From contig NZ_HG417098.1 of NCBI RefSeq assembly GCF_000455445.1, forward strand, positions 18,792 through 53,043: DNA of 34,252 bases. The letters run 5' to 3'. The notes below the pieces were generated by a model. The model was given only the letters and a program-made list of their open reading frames with translations, was not told the origin of the DNA and did not search any database. Positions 23,901-31,868 of this stretch are shown in pieces (positions within the stretch are counted from its first letter, which is position 1; each line of letters opens with the position of its first letter). Source of the stretch: Hoylesella timonensis 4401737 = DSM 22865 = JCM 15640. GTDB lineage: Bacteria; Bacteroidota; Bacteroidia; Bacteroidales; Bacteroidaceae. The position numbers and the translations under genes are program-made.

Positions 23901-24309
23901 CCAGTTTGCCGATTTGAATGTATTCTCCAAAAATTATCTCAATCGTTGGCTTAATCCCGGCGATGAATATCATACTGACGTACCCACACTGCCTTCGAAG
24001 GAGATAATAGACGTGATAGGAATGGAAAATATAGAAAAAGCATACAACACCTACAACTACTCGCAATTGCGTGTGGCCGACGGAAGCTTTGTCAGACTAA
24101 AAAATATTGCTCTATCCTATTATTTAAAACCAAGTTGGATGAAAGCAGTAGGCCTAAAAAGTGGAAGTGTTCGCTTAAATGTTACAAATCCACTGTTGAT
24201 TTATGCCGATTCCAAACTACATGGACAAGATCCTGAATATTATCAAACTGGAGGCGTTTCACTGCCTACGCCTCGACAATATACTTTTACTTTAAATGTG
24301 GGCTTTTAA
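20914..24309 (+). CDS. SusC/RagA-family TonB-linked outer-membrane protein
   Basis: A 1131-aa protein with signal peptide (to about PRLMA-QEN), an N-terminal carboxypeptidase-D regulatory-like domain (residues ~35-105; GSVTDTEGEPIVGAVVGI, DIDGNFKIEG), a TonB box region MIDEVVVTGY (~111-120) and a plug with VQPLWVIDGAV and LNPADIQDIQVLKDASATSV, then YGARAANGVIVITTK. This is the SusC hallmark. A large barrel ends in QYTFTLNVGF. SusC forms the transport pore beneath the SusD lid encoded 1 bp downstream. Substrate is unknown; no glycoside hydrolase is encoded nearby, so this is probably not a classical polysaccharide locus. Confidence 0.95.
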   Translation: MKMRKSVYIQSIAIKRILCLLIMLYTLPRLMAQENGWVTGSVTDTEGEPIVGAVVGIVENKQKTVTDIDGNFKIEGTEGQTITVSFIGMHNYRGSIKATYLKIVLQSNSSMIDEVVVTGYQNIRNRVYTGAATAVKMTDIKLEGIGDVSRMLEGRVPGLSIQNISGTFGAAPRINIRGGASIMGNVQPLWVIDGAVYEDMVHVSPEALASGDAVTLISSAVAGLNPADIQDIQVLKDASATSVYGARAANGVIVITTKSGKRETPLHINYTTENTWRPRPDYSHFDLLNSQETMALYQEMQEKGYFDPATSLYGRRGGVYHQMYKQLTTYDDISHNWMLPNTYEARQNFLRQREYANTDWFRLLFANNLMTNHTVSLSAGGKNVASYASIGYYHDAGWTIADQVQRLTTSIKNTFYITNRLTAKLSLQANMRMQNAPGTLPQKKNTISGAFERDFDINPFAYALGTSRTLRPYDEHGQREYYRNNWAPFNILNEYDNNQLKIQVVDFKLQTEATYKFTDALNLKAMFSYRRAHTSRRHEIGENSNMIGAYRACETPWVAKQNIYLVKDIYHPELLPKPGIQQGGVLFLNNANMQSMLARIAVDYDKQIGAHDLKGFAFGEIRTLQQTTNSFQGYGISYQRGNEVQSAPGIFEKMFQENTPYFALRNRNERGITFSGNATYGYQGKYIFNTVVNIEGSNAAGKGSTALWLSTWNVGAKWNVDKENFMQGNDVISKLAFRISYGLTAKMNETAANASAIYRGGIVHRLNLNDRENKLNLLSLENRDLTWEKMYELNVGAEVAFLKNRISATVDVYQRNTFDLIDLVRTSGVGGQYYKYANFGDMVARGIEFGLHTINVNTNAWKWTTDLTFSAVHQQITRMLNSPNAFDMVAGRGRGNVVGYPKGSLFSFNFQRLDKNGLPNFNFGRYPLPQNELKDIVGADFNDTQYTKTYLLYHGPIEPNIMGGLANTVKWRNWEFSCFITMQAGNKIRLNPTFDTQFADLNVFSKNYLNRWLNPGDEYHTDVPTLPSKEIIDVIGMENIEKAYNTYNYSQLRVADGSFVRLKNIALSYYLKPSWMKAVGLKSGSVRLNVTNPLLIYADSKLHGQDPEYYQTGGVSLPTPRQYTFTLNVGF

Positions 24310-24310
24310 T

Positions 24311-25840
24311 ATGAAATACTATCTATATAAATATGTCTTAGTTTTTGCCACTTTAGCTCTATGTGGCTGTAACGACTATTTGGACAAAATTCCCGATTCG
24401 GACATTGATGTAAACATAGACAATGAAGAAGGAATTGCCCAATTACTTGCAGGAGCTTATCCAGAGGCAAGCTACATTCCTTTTTTAGAACCTCGTACGG
24501 ATAATGTAGACATCAGAGCAAATGGCACACATACACAACTGAACGAAGAAATGTTTTATTGGGAGGATGATACCCAAGAAGACATTGACACTCCCTTAAA
24601 TTATTGGAATAGTTGTTATAAAGGGATTGCGCAGGCCAACAAGGCTTTGGAGTTGCTCAAAAAATATCCTAAGAGTGAACGTGTCAAGGCTCTATATGGC
24701 GAAGCTTTTTTGCTAAGGGCTTACCTCCACTTCATGCTGGTCAATATCTGGGCAGAGCCTTATGGTAATGCAGTGCAATCTCCTGGTATACCTTATGTTA
24801 CCAAACCCGAGAAACATGCGCTGACAAATTATAACAGAGGTACTGTCAACGAAGTATACGATAGCATTGAAAGCGACTTGAAACGTGGTGTTACTTTAGT
24901 CACTGACAGATATTATAAGCAACCTAAATATCATTTCAACAAAAAAGCGGCCTACACGTTCGCCTCACGTTTTTATCTGATGAAAGGTGAATGGCAACAA
25001 GTAGTGGAATATGCTAATTATGTGTTAGGTGCTGACCCCAAAACTATGCTAAGGAATTGGATAGGATATTCACGGCAGTTTGAGTTTAAACGTCAGCGTT
25101 TGTTTACACGCTACACATCTCCCGATGAGGCTTCCAACTTATTGATCTGTACCACCGAGTCTCGGTGGGCGAGACAAATGCCTACAGATCGTTATGGGGC
25201 TACCAAACAAACTGTTGACGAAGTATTCAATAAAAGGGGCATCGAAGGTGGAGGCGATTTCTCTAAAATGACCTTTGATGGTACATATCCTTTTGTTTAT
25301 TCACCATCACCTATAGTAAATGGCAAGTATATCACTAAGTTTGACGAGTTGTCTACCACTGAAAGCATTGGATTAAGACCTCGAGGAATTTACGTGAGCA
25401 ATGTGTTGTTTACTGCAGACGAAGCTTTGCTTAATCGGATGGAAGCCTATGCGATGCTAAAACAGTATGATAGAGCCATTAATGATTACCTGCAATATAT
25501 GCAGGGTAAGTTTGGCTTTATGCCTACTGTTGAAAGGGATATTTATATGCGTACAAGTGAGAATAATTATGATGTATACACCCCCTTCTATGGCATGACA
25601 TTAAAACAGCTTGCATTGGTAAAGTTGTTTGCCGATTTCAGGCAAAAAGAGTTTTTTGCTGAGGGGCTACGCTGGTTAGACATTAGAAGGTTTCATTTGA
25701 GTGTGAAGCGTAATACAAAGTCTAAATATTATTTCCCCTTAGAGAAAGACGACCCACGAAAAGTATTGCAAATTCCCATAGAAGCACAAAACAGAGGACT
25801 GGCTCCTAATCCACGTGAACGCAAAGAACCCATTAGATAA
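24311..25840 (+). CDS. SusD/RagB-family outer-membrane lipoprotein
   Basis: A 509-aa protein from the ATG at 24311, 1 bp after the susC stop; the frame also runs back to 24296 within susC. The lipobox is LALCGC, followed by NDYLDKIPDSD, the classical SusD start. Helical TPR-type repeats follow (NSCYKGIAQANKALELLKKY, GEAFLLRAYLHFMLVNIWAE). The C-terminus has RQKEFFAEGLRWLDIRRFHL and LQIPIEAQNRGLAPNPRER, both typical of SusD. It acts as the surface lid that delivers ligand to the SusC barrel. Confidence 0.95.
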   Translation: MKYYLYKYVLVFATLALCGCNDYLDKIPDSDIDVNIDNEEGIAQLLAGAYPEASYIPFLEPRTDNVDIRANGTHTQLNEEMFYWEDDTQEDIDTPLNYWNSCYKGIAQANKALELLKKYPKSERVKALYGEAFLLRAYLHFMLVNIWAEPYGNAVQSPGIPYVTKPEKHALTNYNRGTVNEVYDSIESDLKRGVTLVTDRYYKQPKYHFNKKAAYTFASRFYLMKGEWQQVVEYANYVLGADPKTMLRNWIGYSRQFEFKRQRLFTRYTSPDEASNLLICTTESRWARQMPTDRYGATKQTVDEVFNKRGIEGGGDFSKMTFDGTYPFVYSPSPIVNGKYITKFDELSTTESIGLRPRGIYVSNVLFTADEALLNRMEAYAMLKQYDRAINDYLQYMQGKFGFMPTVERDIYMRTSENNYDVYTPFYGMTLKQLALVKLFADFRQKEFFAEGLRWLDIRRFHLSVKRNTKSKYYFPLEKDDPRKVLQIPIEAQNRGLAPNPRERKEPIR

Positions 25841-25870
25841 ACATGGTAGGTAATTTATAAAGCAACAAAA

Positions 25871-26824
25871 ATGAACATACAGAAATATTTCTTAGCATAT
25901 ATAGGCCTATGGGCATTACTGGCAACGTCTTGCCAACATGACACGCTATCAGATGACAGTGTTGTGGACAGCAATGCCACTCAAACGCAAACGGCACAAT
26001 GGATAGAACAGCATTTTACCAAGGTGTATGGGACAGAGGTGGTATATCAGTGGCAAAAAAATAATAGTCAGAAAGGAGTCTATGTGTATCCTCCTGACAC
26101 TACAAACATAAAACAAGTTCTTAACGCTATTAGCTCTCTATGCTTTGATACCTTTAGGGATATTCAAATAGAAGGCAAAGGCAGCCTGCTTAACTACTGT
26201 TTGCCAGTACGTATTACATTATATGGTGGTGGAAATCCAGACAAGAATGGTGTTGAGCGCATGTACAACATTGCGTCACAGCCGGTAGAGATGAGTATAT
26301 ATCATGTTAATGATTTTGATGCAAACGACAAGCAGAAAGTTCATAGACTTGTTCGCAGCGTATATCACCAGATGATGAAACGAGTCTTAGAGCAGATGCC
26401 ATACAACAGGGCTAAGTTTGCCGCCATCAGTGAAGGAAAATATATCACCGACACTCAACTCCTCTCCGAGATAAATGGTGCGAACAACGATATTGGGTTA
26501 GTGGGATATGCCAACAAACGTGGATTTTATAGCTATCTTTCCATGCTAAATCCTGAGGACGACATGGCAGAGATATTAAGCGTTATCTTGACATCTACAC
26601 CTGCAAGACTTAAGCAAGCAGAAGATGAAGCACGTACGCCAGACGAAGACTCTGACCCCGAGGTGAATAAACGCTACGAACAAGAGGCCGATCGTGCCTA
26701 TCATGATTTTATGGCAAAAAAAATGTTTGTCGAGCAGTATGCTTGGAATAACTGGCACGTTAAATTGCTCACATTGCAACTTAAAAGTGTCAGGACCTTG
26801 AATAAATATCTAAATACAAAATAA
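25871..26824 (+). CDS. Peptidase_Mx1-like lipoprotein that has lost its HExxH motif
   Basis: A 317-aa lipoprotein (lipobox LLATSC, Cys21). Its layout matches the SusC/SusD-associated putative zinc metallohydrolases (TIGR04549/Peptidase_Mx1): an N-terminal part with QWIEQHFTKVYGTEVVYQW, a middle segment with CLPVRITLYGGG and IYHVNDFD, then the helix that should carry HExxH. Here that helix reads HRLVRSVYHQMMKRVLEQ, so the expected H-E-x-x-H is R162-S-V-Y-H166. The later motif, usually EDFxE, reads PEDDMAE (~228-234). First His and catalytic Glu are missing, so the protein probably binds rather than cleaves. It is acidic near the C-terminus. It follows susD by 30 bp and precedes the DUF4302 gene by 1 bp. 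Confidence 0.75.
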   Translation: MNIQKYFLAYIGLWALLATSCQHDTLSDDSVVDSNATQTQTAQWIEQHFTKVYGTEVVYQWQKNNSQKGVYVYPPDTTNIKQVLNAISSLCFDTFRDIQIEGKGSLLNYCLPVRITLYGGGNPDKNGVERMYNIASQPVEMSIYHVNDFDANDKQKVHRLVRSVYHQMMKRVLEQMPYNRAKFAAISEGKYITDTQLLSEINGANNDIGLVGYANKRGFYSYLSMLNPEDDMAEILSVILTSTPARLKQAEDEARTPDEDSDPEVNKRYEQEADRAYHDFMAKKMFVEQYAWNNWHVKLLTLQLKSVRTLNKYLNTK

Positions 26825-26825
26825 G

Positions 26826-27851
26826 ATGAAGTATCTTTCATACATACTCCTCACTATACTTGGTTGCTTTTTCTACAGCTGCCATGATGAAGAACAAGAA
26901 TTTGTGAACACACCTACCCAACGCAAGAGGCAAGCCATTGAGGCATTGAACACTGAGCTGGTTAACAACAAAGCAGGATGGTTGGTTATGTATTTCCCTA
27001 AAACAGACTCTTTGCTGTTTTCTAACATCAGTGATAAAATAAAAGCCGAATACCAATACAGTACTGACAGATATGGTTATGGAGGTGTTTGTTTTACCAT
27101 GCGTTTTTTACAACATGGGAAAGTAGAGATGCGTGCCGACTTTGACCCCCAAAGTGTCGCTACTTCCATAATGGGCGAATACAAAATAGGGGCGAACAGT
27201 TGCACCCAACTTACTTTTCTTACCACAAACTATATACACAAGCTGGTTAATGATAGTTATGGAGGCGCATGCGACTGGTTATACCAAGGACGTGATGAAG
27301 ATGGATTACTGGTATTCAAAACAGCCTCGTACCTTAAGCCAGCATGCGAATATATTTTGATGAAGCCCTTGCATGATGTGCATGAGTTTACCGATGCAGT
27401 AAAACAAGCATACGATAACAGGCGAGTGTTTGAGCAAATGAAAAATCCACAGTTATATATACACAGAGGCGGTCGTGTTTACTTTCAGAGCGATTACTAT
27501 CTTGGCAGAAACGGTGGACGCGTGGCCACTACCGAGAAACAGAGATATTATCTGTTTATGGAGGTGACGAAACCTAATCCTATCCCAGACTATCCACCTA
27601 AAGAATTTTCCGTGTTGGGTTCTGGATATTGTGGCACGCCTAAAGGTATTACTTTTAGAGCAGGTCTGCGATTGAACAACAAACAGGTGTTTGCCGATTT
27701 TCAGCGTGTTGACAACCATTTCGAAGCTGAATTGGTAGAAGTGTATCATCCCGAATGGAGAAGCATTAGGTTAGTAAGTAAGCATTTGCACCCAGAAGGA
27801 AAAATAACCGGCTTAAAAGCGGTTATTCAAGACGTTCCTACCAATGAATAA
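26826..27851 (+). CDS. DUF4302-family lipoprotein
   Basis: A 341-aa lipoprotein (lipobox FFYSC, then HDEEQEF). The pattern AIEALNTELVNNKAGWLVMY and FPKTDSLLF, then GGVCFTMRFLQHGKVEMRAD, is the DUF4302 core, which accompanies SusC/SusD and Mx1-like genes in Bacteroidetes. The mature protein appears beta-rich. The family has no known activity; position suggests a surface accessory of the transporter. Start is 1 bp after the preceding stop, so translation is probably coupled. Confidence 0.75.
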   Translation: MKYLSYILLTILGCFFYSCHDEEQEFVNTPTQRKRQAIEALNTELVNNKAGWLVMYFPKTDSLLFSNISDKIKAEYQYSTDRYGYGGVCFTMRFLQHGKVEMRADFDPQSVATSIMGEYKIGANSCTQLTFLTTNYIHKLVNDSYGGACDWLYQGRDEDGLLVFKTASYLKPACEYILMKPLHDVHEFTDAVKQAYDNRRVFEQMKNPQLYIHRGGRVYFQSDYYLGRNGGRVATTEKQRYYLFMEVTKPNPIPDYPPKEFSVLGSGYCGTPKGITFRAGLRLNNKQVFADFQRVDNHFEAELVEVYHPEWRSIRLVSKHLHPEGKITGLKAVIQDVPTNE

Positions 27852-27877
27852 AATATAAACAGATAACAACAAGCAGT

Positions 27878-28510
27878 ATGAAAATGAAATTATATATAAC
27901 ACTCTCTGCCTTTGCCATGATATTATTCTCAGCATGTTCGCCCGCCGTAAACGACGATGCCGATGAAGACTACGACAAATTATTTCCATTTAACGGAATA
28001 GAAAAACCAAAAATATCGTACGATGATCAAGCCTTACAATTGGCAAGCATCGATATGAATGAGCATAGCTACGTCTACCCGGGGGTGGAGATTAGCGGTG
28101 AGAAGCGTACTTATACGGTAACCCTGATCTGTTCTTTTTTTGAAAAGGAATTACAAGGCAGCTTAGTGCCTGATGGTGAACTTTCCTCAACTTATACTAT
28201 CAGATACATTGATGCTGACAAGACATTGAAAACCATTTTCACCAAAAGCTATGGTTTTGATGATAGCGAGGTAAAATTGCTTAAAAATGGAGAGGAGCAA
28301 AAAATTACTTTTCAAGCCATGTCAGGCTTCCCCATGTTTTTGCAAGTAAAGGGCGGAGGCCCAAGCAACTCATCTGTGCGCGCCACCATTTCGGCAGTAT
28401 CCAATGATGGACTTACCATTGTGCGTCCTTTGCATGTAGAGCAATTTCAAAATGAGGAGGGTATCAATTTAATTAAAAATCCATTTTGTGGATATATCAT
28501 ATTGCCATAA
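27878..28510 (+). CDS. Unrecognised surface lipoprotein
   Basis: A 210-aa lipoprotein: MKMKLYITLSAFAMILFSAC with Cys20, then a strongly acidic run (NDDADEDYD) that fits the Bacteroidetes lipoprotein export signal for surface display. The remainder alternates short hydrophobic and polar stretches typical of a beta-sandwich (RTYTVTLICSFF, KITFQAMSGFPMFLQVKGGG). I do not recognise the family. It lies within the operon with 26 and 15 bp gaps, so it is probably part of the same surface complex. Confidence 0.65.
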   Translation: MKMKLYITLSAFAMILFSACSPAVNDDADEDYDKLFPFNGIEKPKISYDDQALQLASIDMNEHSYVYPGVEISGEKRTYTVTLICSFFEKELQGSLVPDGELSSTYTIRYIDADKTLKTIFTKSYGFDDSEVKLLKNGEEQKITFQAMSGFPMFLQVKGGGPSNSSVRATISAVSNDGLTIVRPLHVEQFQNEEGINLIKNPFCGYIILP

Positions 28511-28525
28511 AGAAAAAGGGATAAA

Positions 28526-29704
28526 ATGATGAAGAATAAACGTAACAAACCTTTTTGTATGCTCATGCTGTGGTTGGCACTGTGTTCCTCCATAACATCA
28601 TGCACAACATGGCAAGACGAAACCATTGAGTCATCGTACATCATGCCTACATGGCCCGACCCTGAATATAAGTTTGTCAGGAATGATGAAAGCAGTGTTA
28701 ATACATTAGAGTGTGAGCTGTTAAAAGAGCCTGCTGATATTGTGTATCACTCGTTCATGAAAGAAGCACGTATATCAAGTGTCGTACAGCAAGAGCGGAT
28801 GAACGAATATTTCAAGCAAGGAGTGTATGGCAAAGCGCCATTTGATGAAATAGCTACATCTATGGTTCACCGTGTTGACAGGGAGCGCATACTCGCAGTC
28901 TTTCAACAATTATTCGATGAGTCGAGAGCATTGAGTGGTTATGGATACCCTCGTCCTGCCGATATTCGCAACACCAAGGCACAAATGGGCAAAGGAGGAT
29001 ATTTAGGCTATAATATTGGCGATGAAAACTTAGCGTTTGTTAATGCCAAAGGTGTAGCCGTGGCGGAAGTGTACTATGAGATGATTAGGGGAAGCATTTA
29101 TTTGGATAAAATCCTGAATGTACACCTTAACCCTGAGTTATACAACGACCAACAACTTTTGAAAGATCAAGCAGCTTCTAATCTGGTAAACGGACATAAT
29201 TACACAGAACTGGAACATCATTGGGACTTGGCTTATGGTTATTACCAATACTGGTTGCCCATTGTGCAAAAAAATGAGCGCAATGCGTTAAAGGGAAGTC
29301 GTATTAAACTTTACAACGCCTTTGCGGCAGGACGATTGGCCATGACCGAGTATCGATTTGACGAGATGAGAACATGTCTTCATACCATTAGGCAAGAACT
29401 GTCTAAAGTGGTCGCTGTACATGCCATACAGTTACTGTCAGGCGAAGTGACAAATGCGAATTTACACGAGGACATAAGCAATGCCTTGGTATTCCTGTCA
29501 CGTGCCTATGGTGCCGTGTTCTCGTTGCAGTTTGCCGTGAATACAGAAGGTAAACCATTATATACCTTTGATGAGGTACAAACGCTTTTAGATGCACTTA
29601 CCCAAAACTCTGGGTTGTGGGATAAGCAGCGACTGGAAGGCGATTCCACTACCCCTGGATCCATTGCCTATACTGTAGCACAAATCAAGCAGCGCATAAA
29701 ATGA
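28526..29704 (+). CDS. DUF4856 (imelysin-related) lipoprotein
   Basis: A 392-aa lipoprotein (lipobox SITSC, then TTWQDETIE). It is mostly helical. The segment NGHNYTELEHHWDLAYGYYQ (residues ~222-241) carries the DUF4856 core, rich in His, Glu and Asp, and is followed by SRIKLYNAFAAGRLAM and a late FLSRAYGAVFSLQF. DUF4856 is distantly related to imelysin-type proteins, which are often iron-regulated, so the His/Glu cluster may bind a metal or a metal chelate. The real start may be Met2 (28529). The gene directly precedes the jelly-roll/FN3 gene. Together with the FecA-like receptor it points to an iron-linked function, which remains inference. Confidence 0.7.
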   Translation: MMKNKRNKPFCMLMLWLALCSSITSCTTWQDETIESSYIMPTWPDPEYKFVRNDESSVNTLECELLKEPADIVYHSFMKEARISSVVQQERMNEYFKQGVYGKAPFDEIATSMVHRVDRERILAVFQQLFDESRALSGYGYPRPADIRNTKAQMGKGGYLGYNIGDENLAFVNAKGVAVAEVYYEMIRGSIYLDKILNVHLNPELYNDQQLLKDQAASNLVNGHNYTELEHHWDLAYGYYQYWLPIVQKNERNALKGSRIKLYNAFAAGRLAMTEYRFDEMRTCLHTIRQELSKVVAVHAIQLLSGEVTNANLHEDISNALVFLSRAYGAVFSLQFAVNTEGKPLYTFDEVQTLLDALTQNSGLWDKQRLEGDSTTPGSIAYTVAQIKQRIK

Positions 29705-29745
29705 TAAGCATATATGCGATAACCGTTAAAAGAAAAAAGGAAACT

Positions 29746-30849
29746 ATGAATTTATATAAACTATTATTGTTGGCGTTCCTATGTTGTACGTTAGACGTAA
29801 CAGCTCAAACACATCCCAACTTGATATTGAACGGTGGGTTTGAAGAGTGGCGCACCGCCGGTATCTATGAGAAACCTGTGTGTTGGTATTTTTCAGTGGG
29901 AAGTATTGAAAAATCTAATCAATCGCATAGTGGCAGCCACGCTGTCAAGTTAGTAGCAATCCCGCATACGCTATCTATAATTGACCGAGCCAACAACTAT
30001 TATTATATGAACATTGAGGGCGGAGCAACTTATCGCCTTACCTATTGGTATAAAGGGACGTTACAGCGTGCCAATTGTGTTTCCACCGTGATATGGTGCA
30101 AAGAAAAGCGCAAAGTTAAAACTACTGCAAAGAAAACTTCAAGGGATATGGTCACAGATGCCTCCCCTACTGAATGGAAACAAAAAACTATAGATTTTGT
30201 CGCTCCGCAAGGAGTGGATTGCGCGGGATTTTGTTTTGAAATGAAAGAAGAAAATACCGATGCCAATAACTATCTATTGATTGACGATGTGGTTTTTAAG
30301 AAAATAAAAAGTAGCACTATTACCGAGGATGTACCGATGCCTTATGATGTGAAAGTTTCTGCACAACAACGCGAAATTTTTATGTCGTGGCATCCTGTGC
30401 AAGGCAGTGGCATCAAATACAATGTTTTGCTCAATGGAAGACAGGTGTCTACAATAACCACCACCGACTATATCTTGCAAAAACTGCAGCCTAACACTAC
30501 CTACGAAATAGGCGTGCAGACGATTATGCCTGACGGAAAGAAGTCGAAAGTGGCTAAAAAAAACATTACCACAGAATTAATGATGACAGGCAGGGAGGAT
30601 GAAAATCGCATTCCTTACATCTATCAAATCAAGAACTATGGTGATTGTCCACGAAGCATAGAACTGTTTTTCAACGATTTGTATGATGTCAACGCTCAAA
30701 TTAAATATACGCTTGACGGCATCCCATTCGTCCCTGTCGACGGATACAAATTGGTTTTCAACAAAACGGGTAAACATATATTGGTTGTGGACATCATTGA
30801 GAGTGATGGCAAGGCTTGGACCTTGGAATATAACTTAAATGTGAAATAA
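29746..30849 (+). CDS. Secreted jelly-roll plus fibronectin type III protein
   Basis: About 367 aa from the ATG at 29746, which has an AAAAAAGGA ribosome site in front; an upstream in-frame ATG at 29701 would overlap the previous gene and add 15 basic residues before the signal peptide. The signal peptide MNLYKLLLLAFLCCTLDVTA has no lipobox. Residues ~22-175 resemble a CBM4/9-type jelly roll (NLILNGGFEEW, GGATYRLTYWYKG, LLIDDVVFKK). Residues ~185-270 form an FN3 domain (KVSAQQREIFMSWHPVQGSG, YNVLLNGRQVSTI, LQPNTTYEIGVQTI). It could bind a glycan or protein ligand; no catalytic motif is visible. Confidence 0.75.
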   Translation: MNLYKLLLLAFLCCTLDVTAQTHPNLILNGGFEEWRTAGIYEKPVCWYFSVGSIEKSNQSHSGSHAVKLVAIPHTLSIIDRANNYYYMNIEGGATYRLTYWYKGTLQRANCVSTVIWCKEKRKVKTTAKKTSRDMVTDASPTEWKQKTIDFVAPQGVDCAGFCFEMKEENTDANNYLLIDDVVFKKIKSSTITEDVPMPYDVKVSAQQREIFMSWHPVQGSGIKYNVLLNGRQVSTITTTDYILQKLQPNTTYEIGVQTIMPDGKKSKVAKKNITTELMMTGREDENRIPYIYQIKNYGDCPRSIELFFNDLYDVNAQIKYTLDGIPFVPVDGYKLVFNKTGKHILVVDIIESDGKAWTLEYNLNVK

Positions 30850-30859
30850 GCTAATCAAC

Positions 30860-31771
30860 ATGAAGCATATATATATTTGGCTATCAGTGATAATACTTGA
30901 CATGTCGTTAACCGCATGCCACAATGAGTCGGATTTAGAACCGTCTAAAATATTGATAGGGGATAACAATTTATCATCTATTGATGTGTTTACGCACACG
31001 ACACGCATATTAATCTTAAAGGGTGGGACTGGTAAATACAAGTGCAATGTCAACAACTCGAAATTGGCTACCGTCAGCATCAACGAAGATACATTACGTG
31101 TTACAGGTATATTGGAGGGTGAAACGTATGCCTCTGTTTGGTCGGGCGATGAGTGTCGCAAGTTGGATATAAATGTTACAGTGCCCAACATTACCTCTAC
31201 CGAGGATGTCATACGATTGTTCCCTCGGGACGAGAGCCGATCAGTAAGCGTCAATGGTGGAGGCGGCATGGCACAAATGAGCGTGGAAGACCCTATGCGT
31301 GTTCTGAAGAAGGTTAAGTGGAACGCCAAGACCAACATCATAGAAATAGATACCTATTGCGAGGGCGACGCTTATCTCCACATCACAGGGCAGGATCATC
31401 AAACCAAAACAATTAAAGTAGAAGTGCGATGCAAGGGCGAGGCTGATGAGTCGGGAGTATACAGCACCACTTCAAGAAGTCTAAGCGTTTTGATGCGCAA
31501 CACGTTGGTGGTACATCGCAAAGGTGTGGGTGTATGGATATTTAATGAGGCCAACCCAACAGCCTCCAAGAAAACCATCAAGATTACGCCTGCTATCATA
31601 AATCCCCAGCAAGGTACCTATGTTGATGTTGAGCTCGGTTTTCGCTATCCGGACGAATTCAGTTCTCTAAAAGAGGGCAAGTGCAAATTATACGTCCAGG
31701 AAGTCAGGGCGAACCATGTAGTACTTGCTGGGCGTGGATTTAAATTTGTAATACCTTACGAGAAAAAATAA
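30860..31771 (+). CDS. Ig-like domain lipoprotein
   Basis: A 303-aa lipoprotein (MKHIYIWLSVIILDMSLTAC, Cys20, then HNESDLE). The sequence GGTGKYKCNVNNSKLATVSI, then LRVTGILEGETYASV, looks like a bacterial Ig-like (BIG2-type) domain at residues ~35-105. A second similar unit follows at ~120-200 (SVSVNGGGGMAQMSVEDP, ITGQDHQTKTIKVEV). The C-terminal part has a further beta-rich domain. It is the last tightly spaced gene of the operon (10 bp after the FN3 gene). It is likely a surface-exposed binding or scaffold component. Confidence 0.7.
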   Translation: MKHIYIWLSVIILDMSLTACHNESDLEPSKILIGDNNLSSIDVFTHTTRILILKGGTGKYKCNVNNSKLATVSINEDTLRVTGILEGETYASVWSGDECRKLDINVTVPNITSTEDVIRLFPRDESRSVSVNGGGGMAQMSVEDPMRVLKKVKWNAKTNIIEIDTYCEGDAYLHITGQDHQTKTIKVEVRCKGEADESGVYSTTSRSLSVLMRNTLVVHRKGVGVWIFNEANPTASKKTIKITPAIINPQQGTYVDVELGFRYPDEFSSLKEGKCKLYVQEVRANHVVLAGRGFKFVIPYEKK

Positions 31772-31789
31772 TACATCTAATTTTCAATA

Positions 31790-31797
31790 TATGTTTG
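31790..31797 (+). promoter_or_regulatory. Possible -7 element ahead of the LRR_5 gene
   Basis: TATGTTTG fits TAnnTTTG, in the 97-bp gap between the Ig-like lipoprotein and the LRR_5 gene and about 70 bp before its ATG. No TTG lies at the right spacing upstream, so this is weak; the gene may have its own promoter or be read through. Confidence 0.3.
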
Positions 31798-31868
31798 CCA
31801 TCTATCCTATATAACTGTTGGCAATAGAAAGACGTATTCAAATTATTAATTAAATATAACAATACAAC

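Noticed and set aside
20914..25840. Polysaccharide utilisation locus
   Set aside because: SusC and SusD are present, but no glycoside hydrolase, polysaccharide lyase, sulfatase or hybrid two-component regulator is in the window.
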